DNA of 5,454 bases from Candidatus Dormiibacterota bacterium (lineage in GTDB: Bacteria > Chloroflexota > Dormibacteria > UBA8260 > Bog-877): contig PKXR01000141.1 in assembly GCA_003133485.1 (NCBI GenBank), forward strand, positions 1-5,454, read 5' to 3'. Positions 1 to 5,454 of this stretch are shown here, piece by piece. Both the position numbers and the translations under genes were made by a program. Every line of letters begins with the position of its first letter. Position 1 is the first letter of the stretch. The notes under the pieces are model-generated. The model ran no database searches, had not been told where the DNA came from, and worked only from the letters and a program-made list of their open reading frames with translations.

Positions 1-66
1 GACACTGCTCAGATACAGGTCACTCCCAACCAGGCAGTCCCGTCGGGCACCGTCTCTTTCTCGCTC

Positions 67-69
67 TAG
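67..69 (+). other. In-frame TAG stop replacing a conserved Tyr codon
   Basis: The 11 bases TTCTCGCTCTA occur at 58-68 followed by G, giving S-L-stop. The same 11 bases occur at 409-419 in the next module followed by T, giving S-L-Tyr. Sister modules of the downstream gene also have Tyr or Phe here (FYLY, FNLF, FDLY, FGLY). The stop is therefore one third-position substitution away from the ancestral Tyr codon, and homology continues in the same frame on both sides. Confidence 0.85.
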
Positions 70-96
70 TCGGGGTCCATCTGCTCAGGGACTCCA

Positions 97-813
97 GTGT
101 TCCAGAGCCTGGTCGCCTACTCGGGGACCGGGACCAGCCCGTCGCCGTGGATCAACAGCGCGGACTACACGCTGCCCACCAATATCTCTGCCCCTGCCAC
201 CTACGAATGGAATGTGTCCTACACCGAGACGGCAACCGGTGGGACTGGCATCACGGCGTGGAGTGGCTGCGGCCAGGAGCCGGTCCAGGTTAGTCAGGCG
301 ACCGTGACGACAGTCCCCAGCGCCGCGACTGGACCCGTCGGCGCCCCACTGTCCGACACGGCCCAGGTGGTCGGCATTACCAGTCCGGTCTCCAGCGACA
401 CCGTGACCTTCTCGCTCTATCTGGCGAGCGCCACCGCGCCCACCAGTTGCGCCGCCGGCACCCTCGTGGAGGACTTTGGGGCATCACCGCTCGTCGGTAG
501 CGCCAGTCCGTGGACCGCCACCTCCAACGGCAGCTACGCGCCGACGGTGGCGGGTACATATTTGTGGCAAGCCCAGTTCAACGCGGTGAACGACCCTAAC
601 AATCTCAGCAGTCAAGTGTTCTGCGGTGAGGCAGTGACGATCGGGACCGGCGGCCAGTTGGCGGCCAGTACCGGCAGCGGGCAGTTGGCGGCCAGTACAG
701 CTCCCGACACTGGATTCGGTGGCGGAGGGCTCACCTTGCTAGGTGCGGTCGCGGTAATCCTGGGCGGACTGGCCGTCTGCATCGGGGTTCGCCTCCGCCG
801 CGCGACTGCCTGA
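97..813 (+). CDS. Open remainder of the broken surface protein (238 codons), alternative reading
   Basis: After the TAG the longest open stretch with a start codon begins at GTG 97. An AGGGA at 87-91 lies 5 bases upstream and could act as a weak ribosome binding site, so reinitiation cannot be excluded. As a stand-alone gene it makes little sense: the GTG encodes an internal Val of the first module (SGTPVF, as in AGTPVY of the paralogue), the product would begin mid-domain, and it would have no signal peptide although it ends in a wall-sorting signal. It is best read as the tail of the longer broken gene. Confidence 0.4.
   Translation: MFQSLVAYSGTGTSPSPWINSADYTLPTNISAPATYEWNVSYTETATGGTGITAWSGCGQEPVQVSQATVTTVPSAATGPVGAPLSDTAQVVGITSPVSSDTVTFSLYLASATAPTSCAAGTLVEDFGASPLVGSASPWTATSNGSYAPTVAGTYLWQAQFNAVNDPNNLSSQVFCGEAVTIGTGGQLAASTGSGQLAASTAPDTGFGGGGLTLLGAVAVILGGLAVCIGVRLRRATA
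655..698 (+). repeat. Tandem 27-base duplication in the pre-anchor region
   Basis: The 17-base string CAGTTGGCGGCCAGTAC is present exactly at 655-671 and again at 682-698, a period of 27 bases or nine codons. It doubles the peptide QLAAST (QLAASTGSG, then QLAASTAPD) just before the APDTG anchor motif. The paralogue has a single copy at 4023-4040 with synonymous changes, so the duplication is probably specific to this gene and fairly recent. Confidence 0.9.
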
Positions 814-833
814 TGGGGTCCGGCTGAGCATCT

Positions 834-867
834 GGAGCGGCTGAGGGGCAACCCCCCTGCCGGCTCC
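834..867 (+). terminator. GC-rich hairpin after the first surface-protein gene, probable terminator
   Basis: The hairpin begins 20 bases after the TGA at 811-813. GGAGC (834-838) pairs with GCTCC (863-867), GGC (839-841) with GCC (859-861), and AGGGG (844-848) with CCCCT (854-858), leaving a CAACC loop and small bulges. No T-tract follows, so it is not a classic intrinsic terminator, though such hairpins are common at gene ends in high-GC Gram-positives. A weaker hairpin lies at 890-916 (CGCGG and GAAG pairing with CTTC and CCGCG). Together they suggest the two surface-protein genes are transcribed separately. Confidence 0.5.
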
Positions 868-950
868 GGGGATCGGCGCGCTCGGTATCCGCGGGAAGTC
901 CGGGCTTCAGACCGCGTAATGCCGGCAGTGATTTCGCCAGCAGCCACGGA

Positions 951-980
951 TTGAAGATCACGTAACGCACCGGTTACGGT
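951..980 (+). promoter_or_regulatory. Tentative promoter with overlapping inverted repeat upstream of the intact surface-protein gene
   Basis: TTGAAG (951-956) and TACGGT (975-980) are separated by 18 bases and fit a loose -35/-10 pair for a vegetative sigma factor. The spacer and -10 carry a perfect inverted repeat, CGTAAC (961-966) and GTTACG (973-978), which is placed as a repressor operator would be. If used, the leader would be about 295 bases long. Such matches arise easily by chance, so this is a candidate only. Confidence 0.25.
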
Positions 981-1141
981 TCCTCAAGTTCGTGTCTCTA
1001 AAGCCATACGACATGTAACGGACATGCTGTAATCAGCCCGGCGAAGGGCAGTGCCGACCACAGATCCCGTGCAGCGGGGCAGTCGGACCGCCACGCAGGA
1101 GAGACGCATTGGAGGCATGCCCGGAAGGGGGGACGCACTCC

Positions 1142-1183
1142 GGTTGGGCTTGGGTTGGACCGCATGGTCCAACGCACCCAACC
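1142..1183 (+). promoter_or_regulatory. Strong hairpin in the leader of the surface-protein gene
   Basis: An inner perfect 8-bp stem, GTTGGACC (1154-1161) and GGTCCAAC (1166-1173), closes a GCAT loop. An outer perfect 7-bp stem, GGTTGGG (1142-1148) and CCCAACC (1177-1183), sits around it with a short asymmetric internal loop. No T-tract follows and the start codon is 100 bases downstream. It could be a regulatory RNA structure, a transcript-stabilising element, a protein-binding palindrome or a T-less terminator. I could not match it to a riboswitch class. Confidence 0.5.
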
Positions 1184-1271
1184 CCGCGACCGCTGGCCGG
1201 GCCAAAAGCGAATCTGGCCCATCTGCCAAGCGATCTTCGGTCTTTCGGATTCAACACATATCGCGGCGCAT

Positions 1272-1277
1272 GGGAGG
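1272..1277 (+). promoter_or_regulatory. Ribosome binding site that decides the GTG start at 1284
   Basis: GGGAGG at 1272-1277 is six bases from GTG 1284. The frame stays open upstream to a TTG at 1155, but that start has no comparable site and would add 43 residues encoded partly by the leader hairpin. Starting at 1284 instead places a proper signal peptide at the N-terminus. Confidence 0.85.
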
Positions 1278-1283
1278 TTTCGC

Positions 1284-4154
1284 GTGACCCGAACTAAGTA
1301 CTGGCAGCATTGGCTTGATCGGATCGGCAAGGGCATGGCCCTGACTGGAGCTGTGGGCATCGTCGCTCTGGCAGCCTCGCTCACGGCCACGACGGTATTG
1401 GCCTGGAATCCCACCGATTACTCGGTACTGACAGCATCGTTCACCACTTCAGGCCCGAGCGGATCCGCGAGCCAGCAGGCTGCCCCGGGTCAGTTCATTT
1501 ACGATACTGCGACGCTGACCAGCTCGTTTGAGTACATTCAGAGCGGAAGTCTCGACTTCTATCTGTACCAGGGAACCGTCCCCGGTAGCTGCCGTTACTT
1601 CAATTACTCAGGGTCCGGGTCCATCGCCAGTTATGTGGTGCCCGTACTCAACACCAGCACGGGTCCCACTAGTGGGGCGCTCACCGAGAGCCTGTCTTCG
1701 CTCAACACATCGCCCACCAACACTGGCTTTCAGGTTCCGGCCAACGCCCAGAATGGCTCTAGCTATTACTGGGTCGCGGTTTACAACGACGGTCAAGAGT
1801 CACTCGAGCAGAACAGCGCCTGCAACAGCGAGCCGGTAACAGTGGCGGTGCCACTGCCCGCTCTGGGAGTGACCACCCAGGCGACGCCGAGTTCCGCGAT
1901 CGCCGGATCACTAGTGAGCGACGGCGCCACTGTATCCAACTACACAACTTTGCTCGCCACCGACTCGCTGGCGACCGGCATCGTGAATTTCTATCTGTAT
2001 CAGAGCAACACCTGCACCGGAACGCCGGTCTACAGCAGCGGTGCTGAGACGCTTACGGCCGCCGGCACAGCGTCGACGCCGGCGAATGCCTTTATGGCAA
2101 TCGCCGCCGGACCGTACGAGTGGCAGGCCCAGGTCACTATCTCCACCGGCACTGGCTGGCCCTCGCTCCAACCTTTCTGGAGTACCTGCCTCGACGAGCC
2201 GCTGAGCGTCCAGGCGACGACCGGTCTGACGACCGCTGTCTCGGCGGTGCCGAGCTTGTCCGGCACGTGGGCCCATTACGGAGCCAGCGTGGCCGATACC
2301 GCGACCGTGACCAACGGATACCAGCCCACGGGCAGCGTGGTCTTCAACCTCTTCAACAACGTCGACTGCGCCGGCACGCCGGTGTACACCAGCGGCAGCG
2401 TTACCCTGAGCAGCGGTCATGCGACGTCAGCCGCCTACGTCGTAAATGAGTCTGGCACCTGGGAGTGGACGGCCACCTACTTGGGTGACACGTATAACAC
2501 TGGGTCGACCTCCGCCTGCGGGAGCGAACCAGTGACCGTGGGCAAGGCCACTCCACCGATCACCACGGTAACTTCGAACGGCACGAAGAAGGTACCGGTA
2601 GGGACCGAGATCAATGACACGGCCAACATCACCAACGCGACTAACGGCACCCTCAACTCCGCATCCGGGAACGTCGAGTTCGACCTCTATCAGCAAGGCA
2701 CCAACAAAGTGCTGGACTGCAGTGGTGGTTCTGTCTTCAGCGATGAGCAGGGCCTGTCAGTAGGTCAGCCGTACTCGACGGCGACATCGACTGGATACCG
2801 GGTGACCAACCTTGGTGACTTTGGCTGGACTGTCCGATACAACGGAGACAGCAATGACTCCAGTGACACCAGTCAGTGCGGCTCTGAGATGGTAGACGTG
2901 GTTCAGGCTGCGCCGACAATCACCACCATCAACAACCGCCACGCGGTGGAGGGGAGCTCACTCACCGACGAGGCTGAGATCACCGGCGGTTACGATGCCA
3001 CCAACGGTGGTGCTCACGTCACCTTCGGACTCTACGCGAACGACATCAACGGCACCTGCTCCGGACCGGTGGGCTCGACGTCCACCGGATGGGTTGATGC
3101 CAGCGGCGATGCATTCTCGCATTCCGTCGTGGTTTCCCAGCCCGGCGAGTACTACTGGATGGACACCTACTCCGGCAATGCGGATAACCAGACCGTGAGC
3201 AGCTCGTGCAATGACGAGCCGGTCTGGGTCAGCAACTTCTGTCCCAAGGTCCACACAGTTCAGCAGGCTTCGATTGTTACTTCGGCGAACACCTCCGTTA
3301 GTGACACTGCGGTCCTCTCCAACTTCTACCCCAACCCCTACGACCCAAGTGGCTACAACGGCGGCGTTGAGTTCGAGCTCTTTGGCCCAGTCGCCGCCAA
3401 TGATCCGATCCAGTGCCAGTGGGGCGCGGGCGGCAACATGGTGTTCTCATCGAGCTGGGAGCTGGTGCAGGCCACGGGTGGTCAGTACCAGGCTACCCTC
3501 ACCGCGAACGTTGGCAATGCGCTCCTGCCCGGCGACTACTTCTGGGAGGCGCAGTACTCGGACCCCGGCGCGCCCTTCGACAACACGGCCTCGGCTGGTT
3601 GTGGTGAGGAGACCGTCGTAACGCCGAACACTGCGACCCTTTTGACCCTACCGTCGCCAGGCGGAACCATTGGGGTCACTCTCACCGACGCGGCCACCGT
3701 CACCTCGGCCGTCGAGGCTGCGGGTGACCCAGCTACCGATACCCTCAGCTTCGAACTGGTCTCGATGTGCCCATCCACCGTCGGGGCCGCGCCCCTGGCG
3801 AACACGGTGGTGAGCGACTTTGGGGCCATCACCGCGACCGCCTCCTACGACTCTGCCACGGGTACCTACACCTATTACGCGTCGGTGCCATCGAGCGGCT
3901 ACCAGTCGACACGGGCGGGAACCTTCTACTGGAACGTCAGCTTTAGCGGGGACGGATACAACCTCCCCGTGACCAACCAGTGCGGCGAACCGGTCGCGAT
4001 CACCGGCATTCCGGTCGGTGGACAGCTGGCGGCCAGCACCCCGATCACGGGCGCTGATCTCTTCGGACCCGGTCTGGCGGGCGCGCTCGCCATGCTCTTT
4101 GGCGGCCTACTCCTCGTCGTCGGACGCCGAGTTTTCCGGGTCCGCCCCAACTGA
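1284..4154 (+). CDS. Secreted, wall-anchored protein with seven Ig-like modules
   Basis: The product has 956 residues. Residues 1-40 form a signal peptide: basic start (R3, K5, R13, K16), hydrophobic core at about 18-37, and probable cleavage after VLA at 38-40. Seven modules follow at roughly 48-188, 195-309, 314-420, 423-540, 544-650, 653-780 and 783-907. Each has a DTAT-like early strand, an [VLI]xFxL[YF] strand, a first Cys, a conserved Trp (W163, W280, W395, W515, W625, W754, W883), and a closing Cys near an acidic residue, usually as CxxEPV. Candidate disulfides are C103-C180, C244-C302, C362-C412, C479-C532, C592-C642, C711-C773 and C829-C900; C653 is extra. The end has GQLAAST, TPITG (919-923), a hydrophobic stretch at about 929-947 and a tail rich in Arg, a variant LPxTG sorting signal. 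Residues 41-947 contain only five Lys and five Arg against about 70 acidic residues. The modules resemble bacterial Ig-like repeats of actinobacterial surface proteins. A structural or adhesive role is inferred; no catalytic motif is seen. Confidence 0.88.
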   Translation: MTRTKYWQHWLDRIGKGMALTGAVGIVALAASLTATTVLAWNPTDYSVLTASFTTSGPSGSASQQAAPGQFIYDTATLTSSFEYIQSGSLDFYLYQGTVPGSCRYFNYSGSGSIASYVVPVLNTSTGPTSGALTESLSSLNTSPTNTGFQVPANAQNGSSYYWVAVYNDGQESLEQNSACNSEPVTVAVPLPALGVTTQATPSSAIAGSLVSDGATVSNYTTLLATDSLATGIVNFYLYQSNTCTGTPVYSSGAETLTAAGTASTPANAFMAIAAGPYEWQAQVTISTGTGWPSLQPFWSTCLDEPLSVQATTGLTTAVSAVPSLSGTWAHYGASVADTATVTNGYQPTGSVVFNLFNNVDCAGTPVYTSGSVTLSSGHATSAAYVVNESGTWEWTATYLGDTYNTGSTSACGSEPVTVGKATPPITTVTSNGTKKVPVGTEINDTANITNATNGTLNSASGNVEFDLYQQGTNKVLDCSGGSVFSDEQGLSVGQPYSTATSTGYRVTNLGDFGWTVRYNGDSNDSSDTSQCGSEMVDVVQAAPTITTINNRHAVEGSSLTDEAEITGGYDATNGGAHVTFGLYANDINGTCSGPVGSTSTGWVDASGDAFSHSVVVSQPGEYYWMDTYSGNADNQTVSSSCNDEPVWVSNFCPKVHTVQQASIVTSANTSVSDTAVLSNFYPNPYDPSGYNGGVEFELFGPVAANDPIQCQWGAGGNMVFSSSWELVQATGGQYQATLTANVGNALLPGDYFWEAQYSDPGAPFDNTASAGCGEETVVTPNTATLLTLPSPGGTIGVTLTDAATVTSAVEAAGDPATDTLSFELVSMCPSTVGAAPLANTVVSDFGAITATASYDSATGTYTYYASVPSSGYQSTRAGTFYWNVSFSGDGYNLPVTNQCGEPVAITGIPVGGQLAASTPITGADLFGPGLAGALAMLFGGLLLVVGRRVFRVRPN
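1425..4004 (+). repeat. Array of seven diverged Ig-like protein modules
   Basis: Approximate module limits in bases are 1425-1847, 1866-2210, 2223-2543, 2550-2903, 2913-3233, 3240-3623 and 3630-4004. Lengths vary from about 107 to 141 codons; the first is longest because of a Ser/Thr/Asn-rich stretch between its two cysteines. The repeat is evident at protein level (aromatic-x-W strand, closing Cys, EPV) but I see no long identical DNA blocks between modules, so the array is old rather than a recent tandem amplification. Limits are by eye and could shift by several residues. Confidence 0.8.
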
Positions 4155-4180
4155 CGCATTAGCGACCAGGACGACTCAAC

Positions 4181-4223
4181 ACCCCGGGTACCTGGGCCAG
4201 CGGGCGCTCGGTGCCCGGGGTTT
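4181..4223 (+). terminator. Factor-independent terminator after the surface-protein gene
   Basis: ACCCCGGGTACC (4181-4192) pairs with GGTGCCCGGGGT (4210-4221) over 12 positions, with one G-U pair, around a 17-base loop. The stem runs into TTT (4221-4223), then CTCCC. It begins 26 bases after the TGA at 4152-4154. The stem strength and short T-run make it a good intrinsic terminator, insulating the downstream tldD gene. Confidence 0.85.
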
Positions 4224-4248
4224 CTCCCACTCGGGGGGATGGATCGGA

Positions 4249-4276
4249 GTGTCCGGGCGGCCCCGGTCGTTAGACT
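4249..4276 (+). promoter_or_regulatory. Tentative promoter for tldD
   Basis: TAGACT at 4271-4276 fits the TAnnnT form of an actinobacterial -10 and lies between the upstream terminator and the tldD start, giving a leader of about 70 bases. The best -35 at 16 bases spacing, GTGTCC (4249-4254), is weak. The position is sensible because tldD must have its own promoter if the upstream terminator is efficient. Confidence 0.35.
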
Positions 4277-4345
4277 CGGCACGGCCCAGCTGACGGCCCG
4301 AGGCCATTACCTGGCCGGGAGCTTTCAAGGGCGACCCTATGCCGT

Positions 4346-4354
4346 GGAGGAAGG
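4346..4354 (+). promoter_or_regulatory. Ribosome binding site of tldD
   Basis: GGAGGAAGG lies directly in front of ATG 4355, with the GGAGG core four bases away. This supports the ATG as start, and the protein homology to TldD begins soon after it. Confidence 0.8.
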
Positions 4355-5454
4355 ATGTCGGAAATCGATCCCAGCTTTCTGCAGCTACCACTCGGTCCGT
4401 TGGCGGACACCGCCCTCGATGTCATAACCGAGACCGAGGGTGTTGACTACGGCGACATCCGGATCCACCGCGATCGAATTCAGGGGATCCACGTCAGAGA
4501 GCACGACCTCATCTCCCTCAGCGAATCGGAACCTCAGGGATTCGGGGTGAGGCTCGTGGTGGACGGATCCTGGGGATTCGCCGCCTCCAGTGACATGACC
4601 CCAGAGGGCGTCACCCGCGCCGTGGCGGCGGCCACCGAGATGGCCCATTTGCTGCGGCCGCTTCTCCAGGAGAGGGTGGAGCTGGCGCCCGAGCCGGCCC
4701 ACCAGGAGACGTGGATCGGCGAGGTGGATGTCAATCCCTTTGAAGTAGCCGCTGAGCGCAAGGTCGATTTCATGCTCGACGCGACCGCGCGGTGTCTGAC
4801 GGCGGGCGCCAAATTCGCCGAGTTCTACTGCCTACAGGTGCAGGAGAACCGCTACTTCGTCAGCACCGAAGGTTCCCGGGTCACCCAGCAGCGGGTTCGG
4901 GTGCAACCCGTCCTCGAGGCGGGGTTGGTGGACGAGCACGGCTCCGGGCTGGTCGAGACCATGCGCTCGACGGCCCGGCCCGTCGGACGCGGCTGGGAGT
5001 ACGTGGAGGCGCACGGCTTCCCCTCCGAAGCAGTTGAGATGGTGGGTTGGTTGGAGGAGAAGCTGGCCTCCCCTTCTGTCACCCCTGGGCCCCATGACCT
5101 GGTCATCGACCCTTCCAACCTGTGGCTGACCATCCATGAATCGGTGGCCCACGGCACCGAGCTCGACCGGGCACTCGGCTACGAGGCCAACTACGCCGGG
5201 ACGACGTTTGCGACCCCGGACCAGGTGGGTAGCCTGCGCTACGGTTCGCCGCGCATGCATGTCACCGGTGACCGGCTGGAACCGCATGGTCTGGCCACCG
5301 TCGGATTCGACGACGAGGGAGTGGCGGCCCAGCGCTGGGACATCATCAAGGACGGCATTCTGGTCGGATACCAGCTGAACCGTCAGATGGCTCAAAAGTT
5401 CCACCTTCCGCGGTCCAACGGTTGCGCCTACTCAGACAGTTGGTCCCACCTCCC
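4355..5454 (+). CDS. tldD: TldD/PmbA-family metallopeptidase, TldD subunit (3' end beyond window)
   Basis: The frame starts at ATG 4355 and stays open for 366 codons to the window edge; family members are usually around 450-510 residues, so roughly the last quarter is missing. The N-terminal domain has the typical DYGDIRIHR (31-39) and GFGVRLVVDGSWGFAASSD (62-80), with a DMTPEGVTRAVAAA helix after it. The metal-binding HExxxH motif is H261-E-S-V-A-H266, followed by GTELDRALGYEANYAGTTF (267-285), which is close to actinobacterial TldD as I remember it. The visible sequence ends in RSNGCAYSDSWSHL, near the conserved block before the C-terminal domain. TldD forms a cytoplasmic heterodimer with TldE (PmbA) that cleaves unfolded or linear peptides; in E. 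coli the pair processes microcin B17 and degrades the antitoxin CcdA. A tldE gene directly downstream is expected but not visible. There is no signal peptide. Nothing links it functionally to the upstream surface proteins, and a terminator separates them. A peptide-maturation role in this organism is unproven. Confidence 0.93.
   Translation, partial: MSEIDPSFLQLPLGPLADTALDVITETEGVDYGDIRIHRDRIQGIHVREHDLISLSESEPQGFGVRLVVDGSWGFAASSDMTPEGVTRAVAAATEMAHLLRPLLQERVELAPEPAHQETWIGEVDVNPFEVAAERKVDFMLDATARCLTAGAKFAEFYCLQVQENRYFVSTEGSRVTQQRVRVQPVLEAGLVDEHGSGLVETMRSTARPVGRGWEYVEAHGFPSEAVEMVGWLEEKLASPSVTPGPHDLVIDPSNLWLTIHESVAHGTELDRALGYEANYAGTTFATPDQVGSLRYGSPRMHVTGDRLEPHGLATVGFDDEGVAAQRWDIIKDGILVGYQLNRQMAQKFHLPRSNGCAYSDSWSHL

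Larger units (their letters stand above)
1..813 (+). pseudogene. C-terminal part of a wall-anchored Ig-like repeat protein, broken by an in-frame TAG
   Basis: The reading frame is open from the first base except for one TAG at 67-69, and ends at TGA 811-813; the true start lies outside the window. It encodes one nearly full Ig-like module (to about 297) and a second (about 301-642). Each has the landmarks seen in the downstream paralogue: DTAQ, TVSFSL or TVTFSLY, a first Cys (CSGTPV; SCAAGT), YEWNVSY or YLWQAQF, and a closing CGQEPV or CGEAV. The C-terminus has two GQLAAST copies, the sequence APDTG, a hydrophobic stretch and the tail RLRRATA, which looks like a sortase sorting signal with L replaced by A in LPxTG. 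The second module resembles the last module of the downstream protein (EDFGA versus SDFGA), so the two are tandem paralogues. The likely role is a secreted cell-surface protein; the ligand is unknown. The TAG could be a true nonsense mutation, a sequencing error or a readthrough codon, so pseudogene status is an inference. Confidence 0.7.
814..1283 (+). other. Non-coding intergenic region of 470 bases between the paralogues
   Basis: I find no convincing gene here on either strand; open frames on the minus strand are GC-driven and have no recognisable product. The region holds the hairpin at 834-867, a second at 890-916, a promoter-like segment at 951-980 with an inverted repeat, and a near-repeat of GACATG at 1010-1015 and 1021-1026. 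Further on there is a two-tier hairpin at about 1054-1086 (CCGAC/GTCGG enclosing CCCG/CGGG), a strong hairpin at 1142-1183, and GGGCC/GGCCC at 1199-1220. The last three would lie in the leader of the downstream gene if transcription begins near 985. Confidence 0.7.

Noticed and set aside
1084..1150. Possible c-di-GMP (GEMM) riboswitch because of CACGCA and two GACGCA strings
   Set aside because: The conserved GCAAACC and GACGCAAAGCC parts and the paired stems are missing; the resemblance is limited to short words.
1155..1283. TTG start at 1155 extending the surface protein by 43 residues
   Set aside because: The extension has no signal-peptide character, overlaps the leader hairpin and lacks a good ribosome binding site; GTG 1284 has GGGAGG at ideal spacing and begins a clear signal peptide.
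998..1414. Minus-strand open frame covering the intergenic region
   Set aside because: It runs into the signal-peptide region of the surface protein, crosses the hairpins and shows no recognisable product.
1911..2420. 169-codon open frame on the minus strand
   Set aside because: It is antisense to Ig-like modules two and three of the surface protein and its translation shows no domain, only the Arg/Gly-rich bias of a GC shadow.
3211..3621. 136-codon plus-strand frame inside the surface-protein gene
   Set aside because: The Ser/Arg/Pro/Thr-rich translation is typical of a shifted frame of a GC-rich repeat gene.
4832..5404. 190-codon open frame on the minus strand
   Set aside because: It lies wholly inside tldD, whose protein matches a known family over its whole visible length; antisense frames of this size are expected in high-GC genes.
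1..5454. CRISPR arrays, insertion sequences, tRNA or rRNA genes
   Set aside because: No evenly spaced identical repeats, transposase motifs, terminal inverted repeats or tRNA T-loop signatures were seen.
1284..5454. Surface protein as a substrate or partner of the adjacent TldD
   Set aside because: TldD is cytoplasmic with no export signal, a strong terminator separates the genes, and the surface protein is secreted; adjacency alone does not support a link.

Overview
This window comes from a high-GC bacterium that is probably Gram-positive (monoderm) and Actinobacteria-like. The evidence is GC-rich third codon positions, a GTG start behind a strong GGGAGG ribosome binding site, two proteins ending in sortase-type anchors (an xPxTG motif, a hydrophobic stretch, then a basic tail), and a TldD that looks actinobacterial. 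The sequence alone does not fix the genus or class.

Layout, all on the + strand. (1) Positions 1-813 hold the 3' part of a secreted, wall-anchored protein made of Ig-like modules. It is interrupted by an in-frame TAG at 67-69, where sister modules have a Tyr codon. (2) Positions 814-1283 are a 470-base non-coding gap. It contains a GC-rich hairpin just after the first gene, a tentative promoter/operator, and a hairpin-rich leader ahead of the next gene. (3) Positions 1284-4154 hold an intact 956-residue paralogue of the first gene: signal peptide, seven Ig-like modules, and a variant sorting signal. (4) Positions 4155-4354 carry a strong factor-independent terminator and a tentative promoter. 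(5) Position 4355 to the window end holds the first 366 codons of a TldD/PmbA-family metallopeptidase, with its HExxxH motif visible.

The two surface proteins share one module design: DTA near the start, an [VLI]xF.L[YF] strand, a first Cys, a YxW strand, and a second Cys followed by E-P-V. They also share the pre-anchor heptad GQLAAST, so they are tandem paralogues. In the intact protein every module has a conserved Cys pair. Between signal peptide and basic tail there are only 10 Lys/Arg against roughly 70 Asp/Glu, so it should be a very acidic, disulfide-stabilised cell-surface stalk or coat. The tldD gene is separated by a terminator and is probably an unrelated cytoplasmic housekeeping gene. 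The most interesting points are the in-frame stop in the first paralogue, the non-canonical anchors with their shared heptad, and the structured leader before the second paralogue. No complete new multi-gene system is evident.
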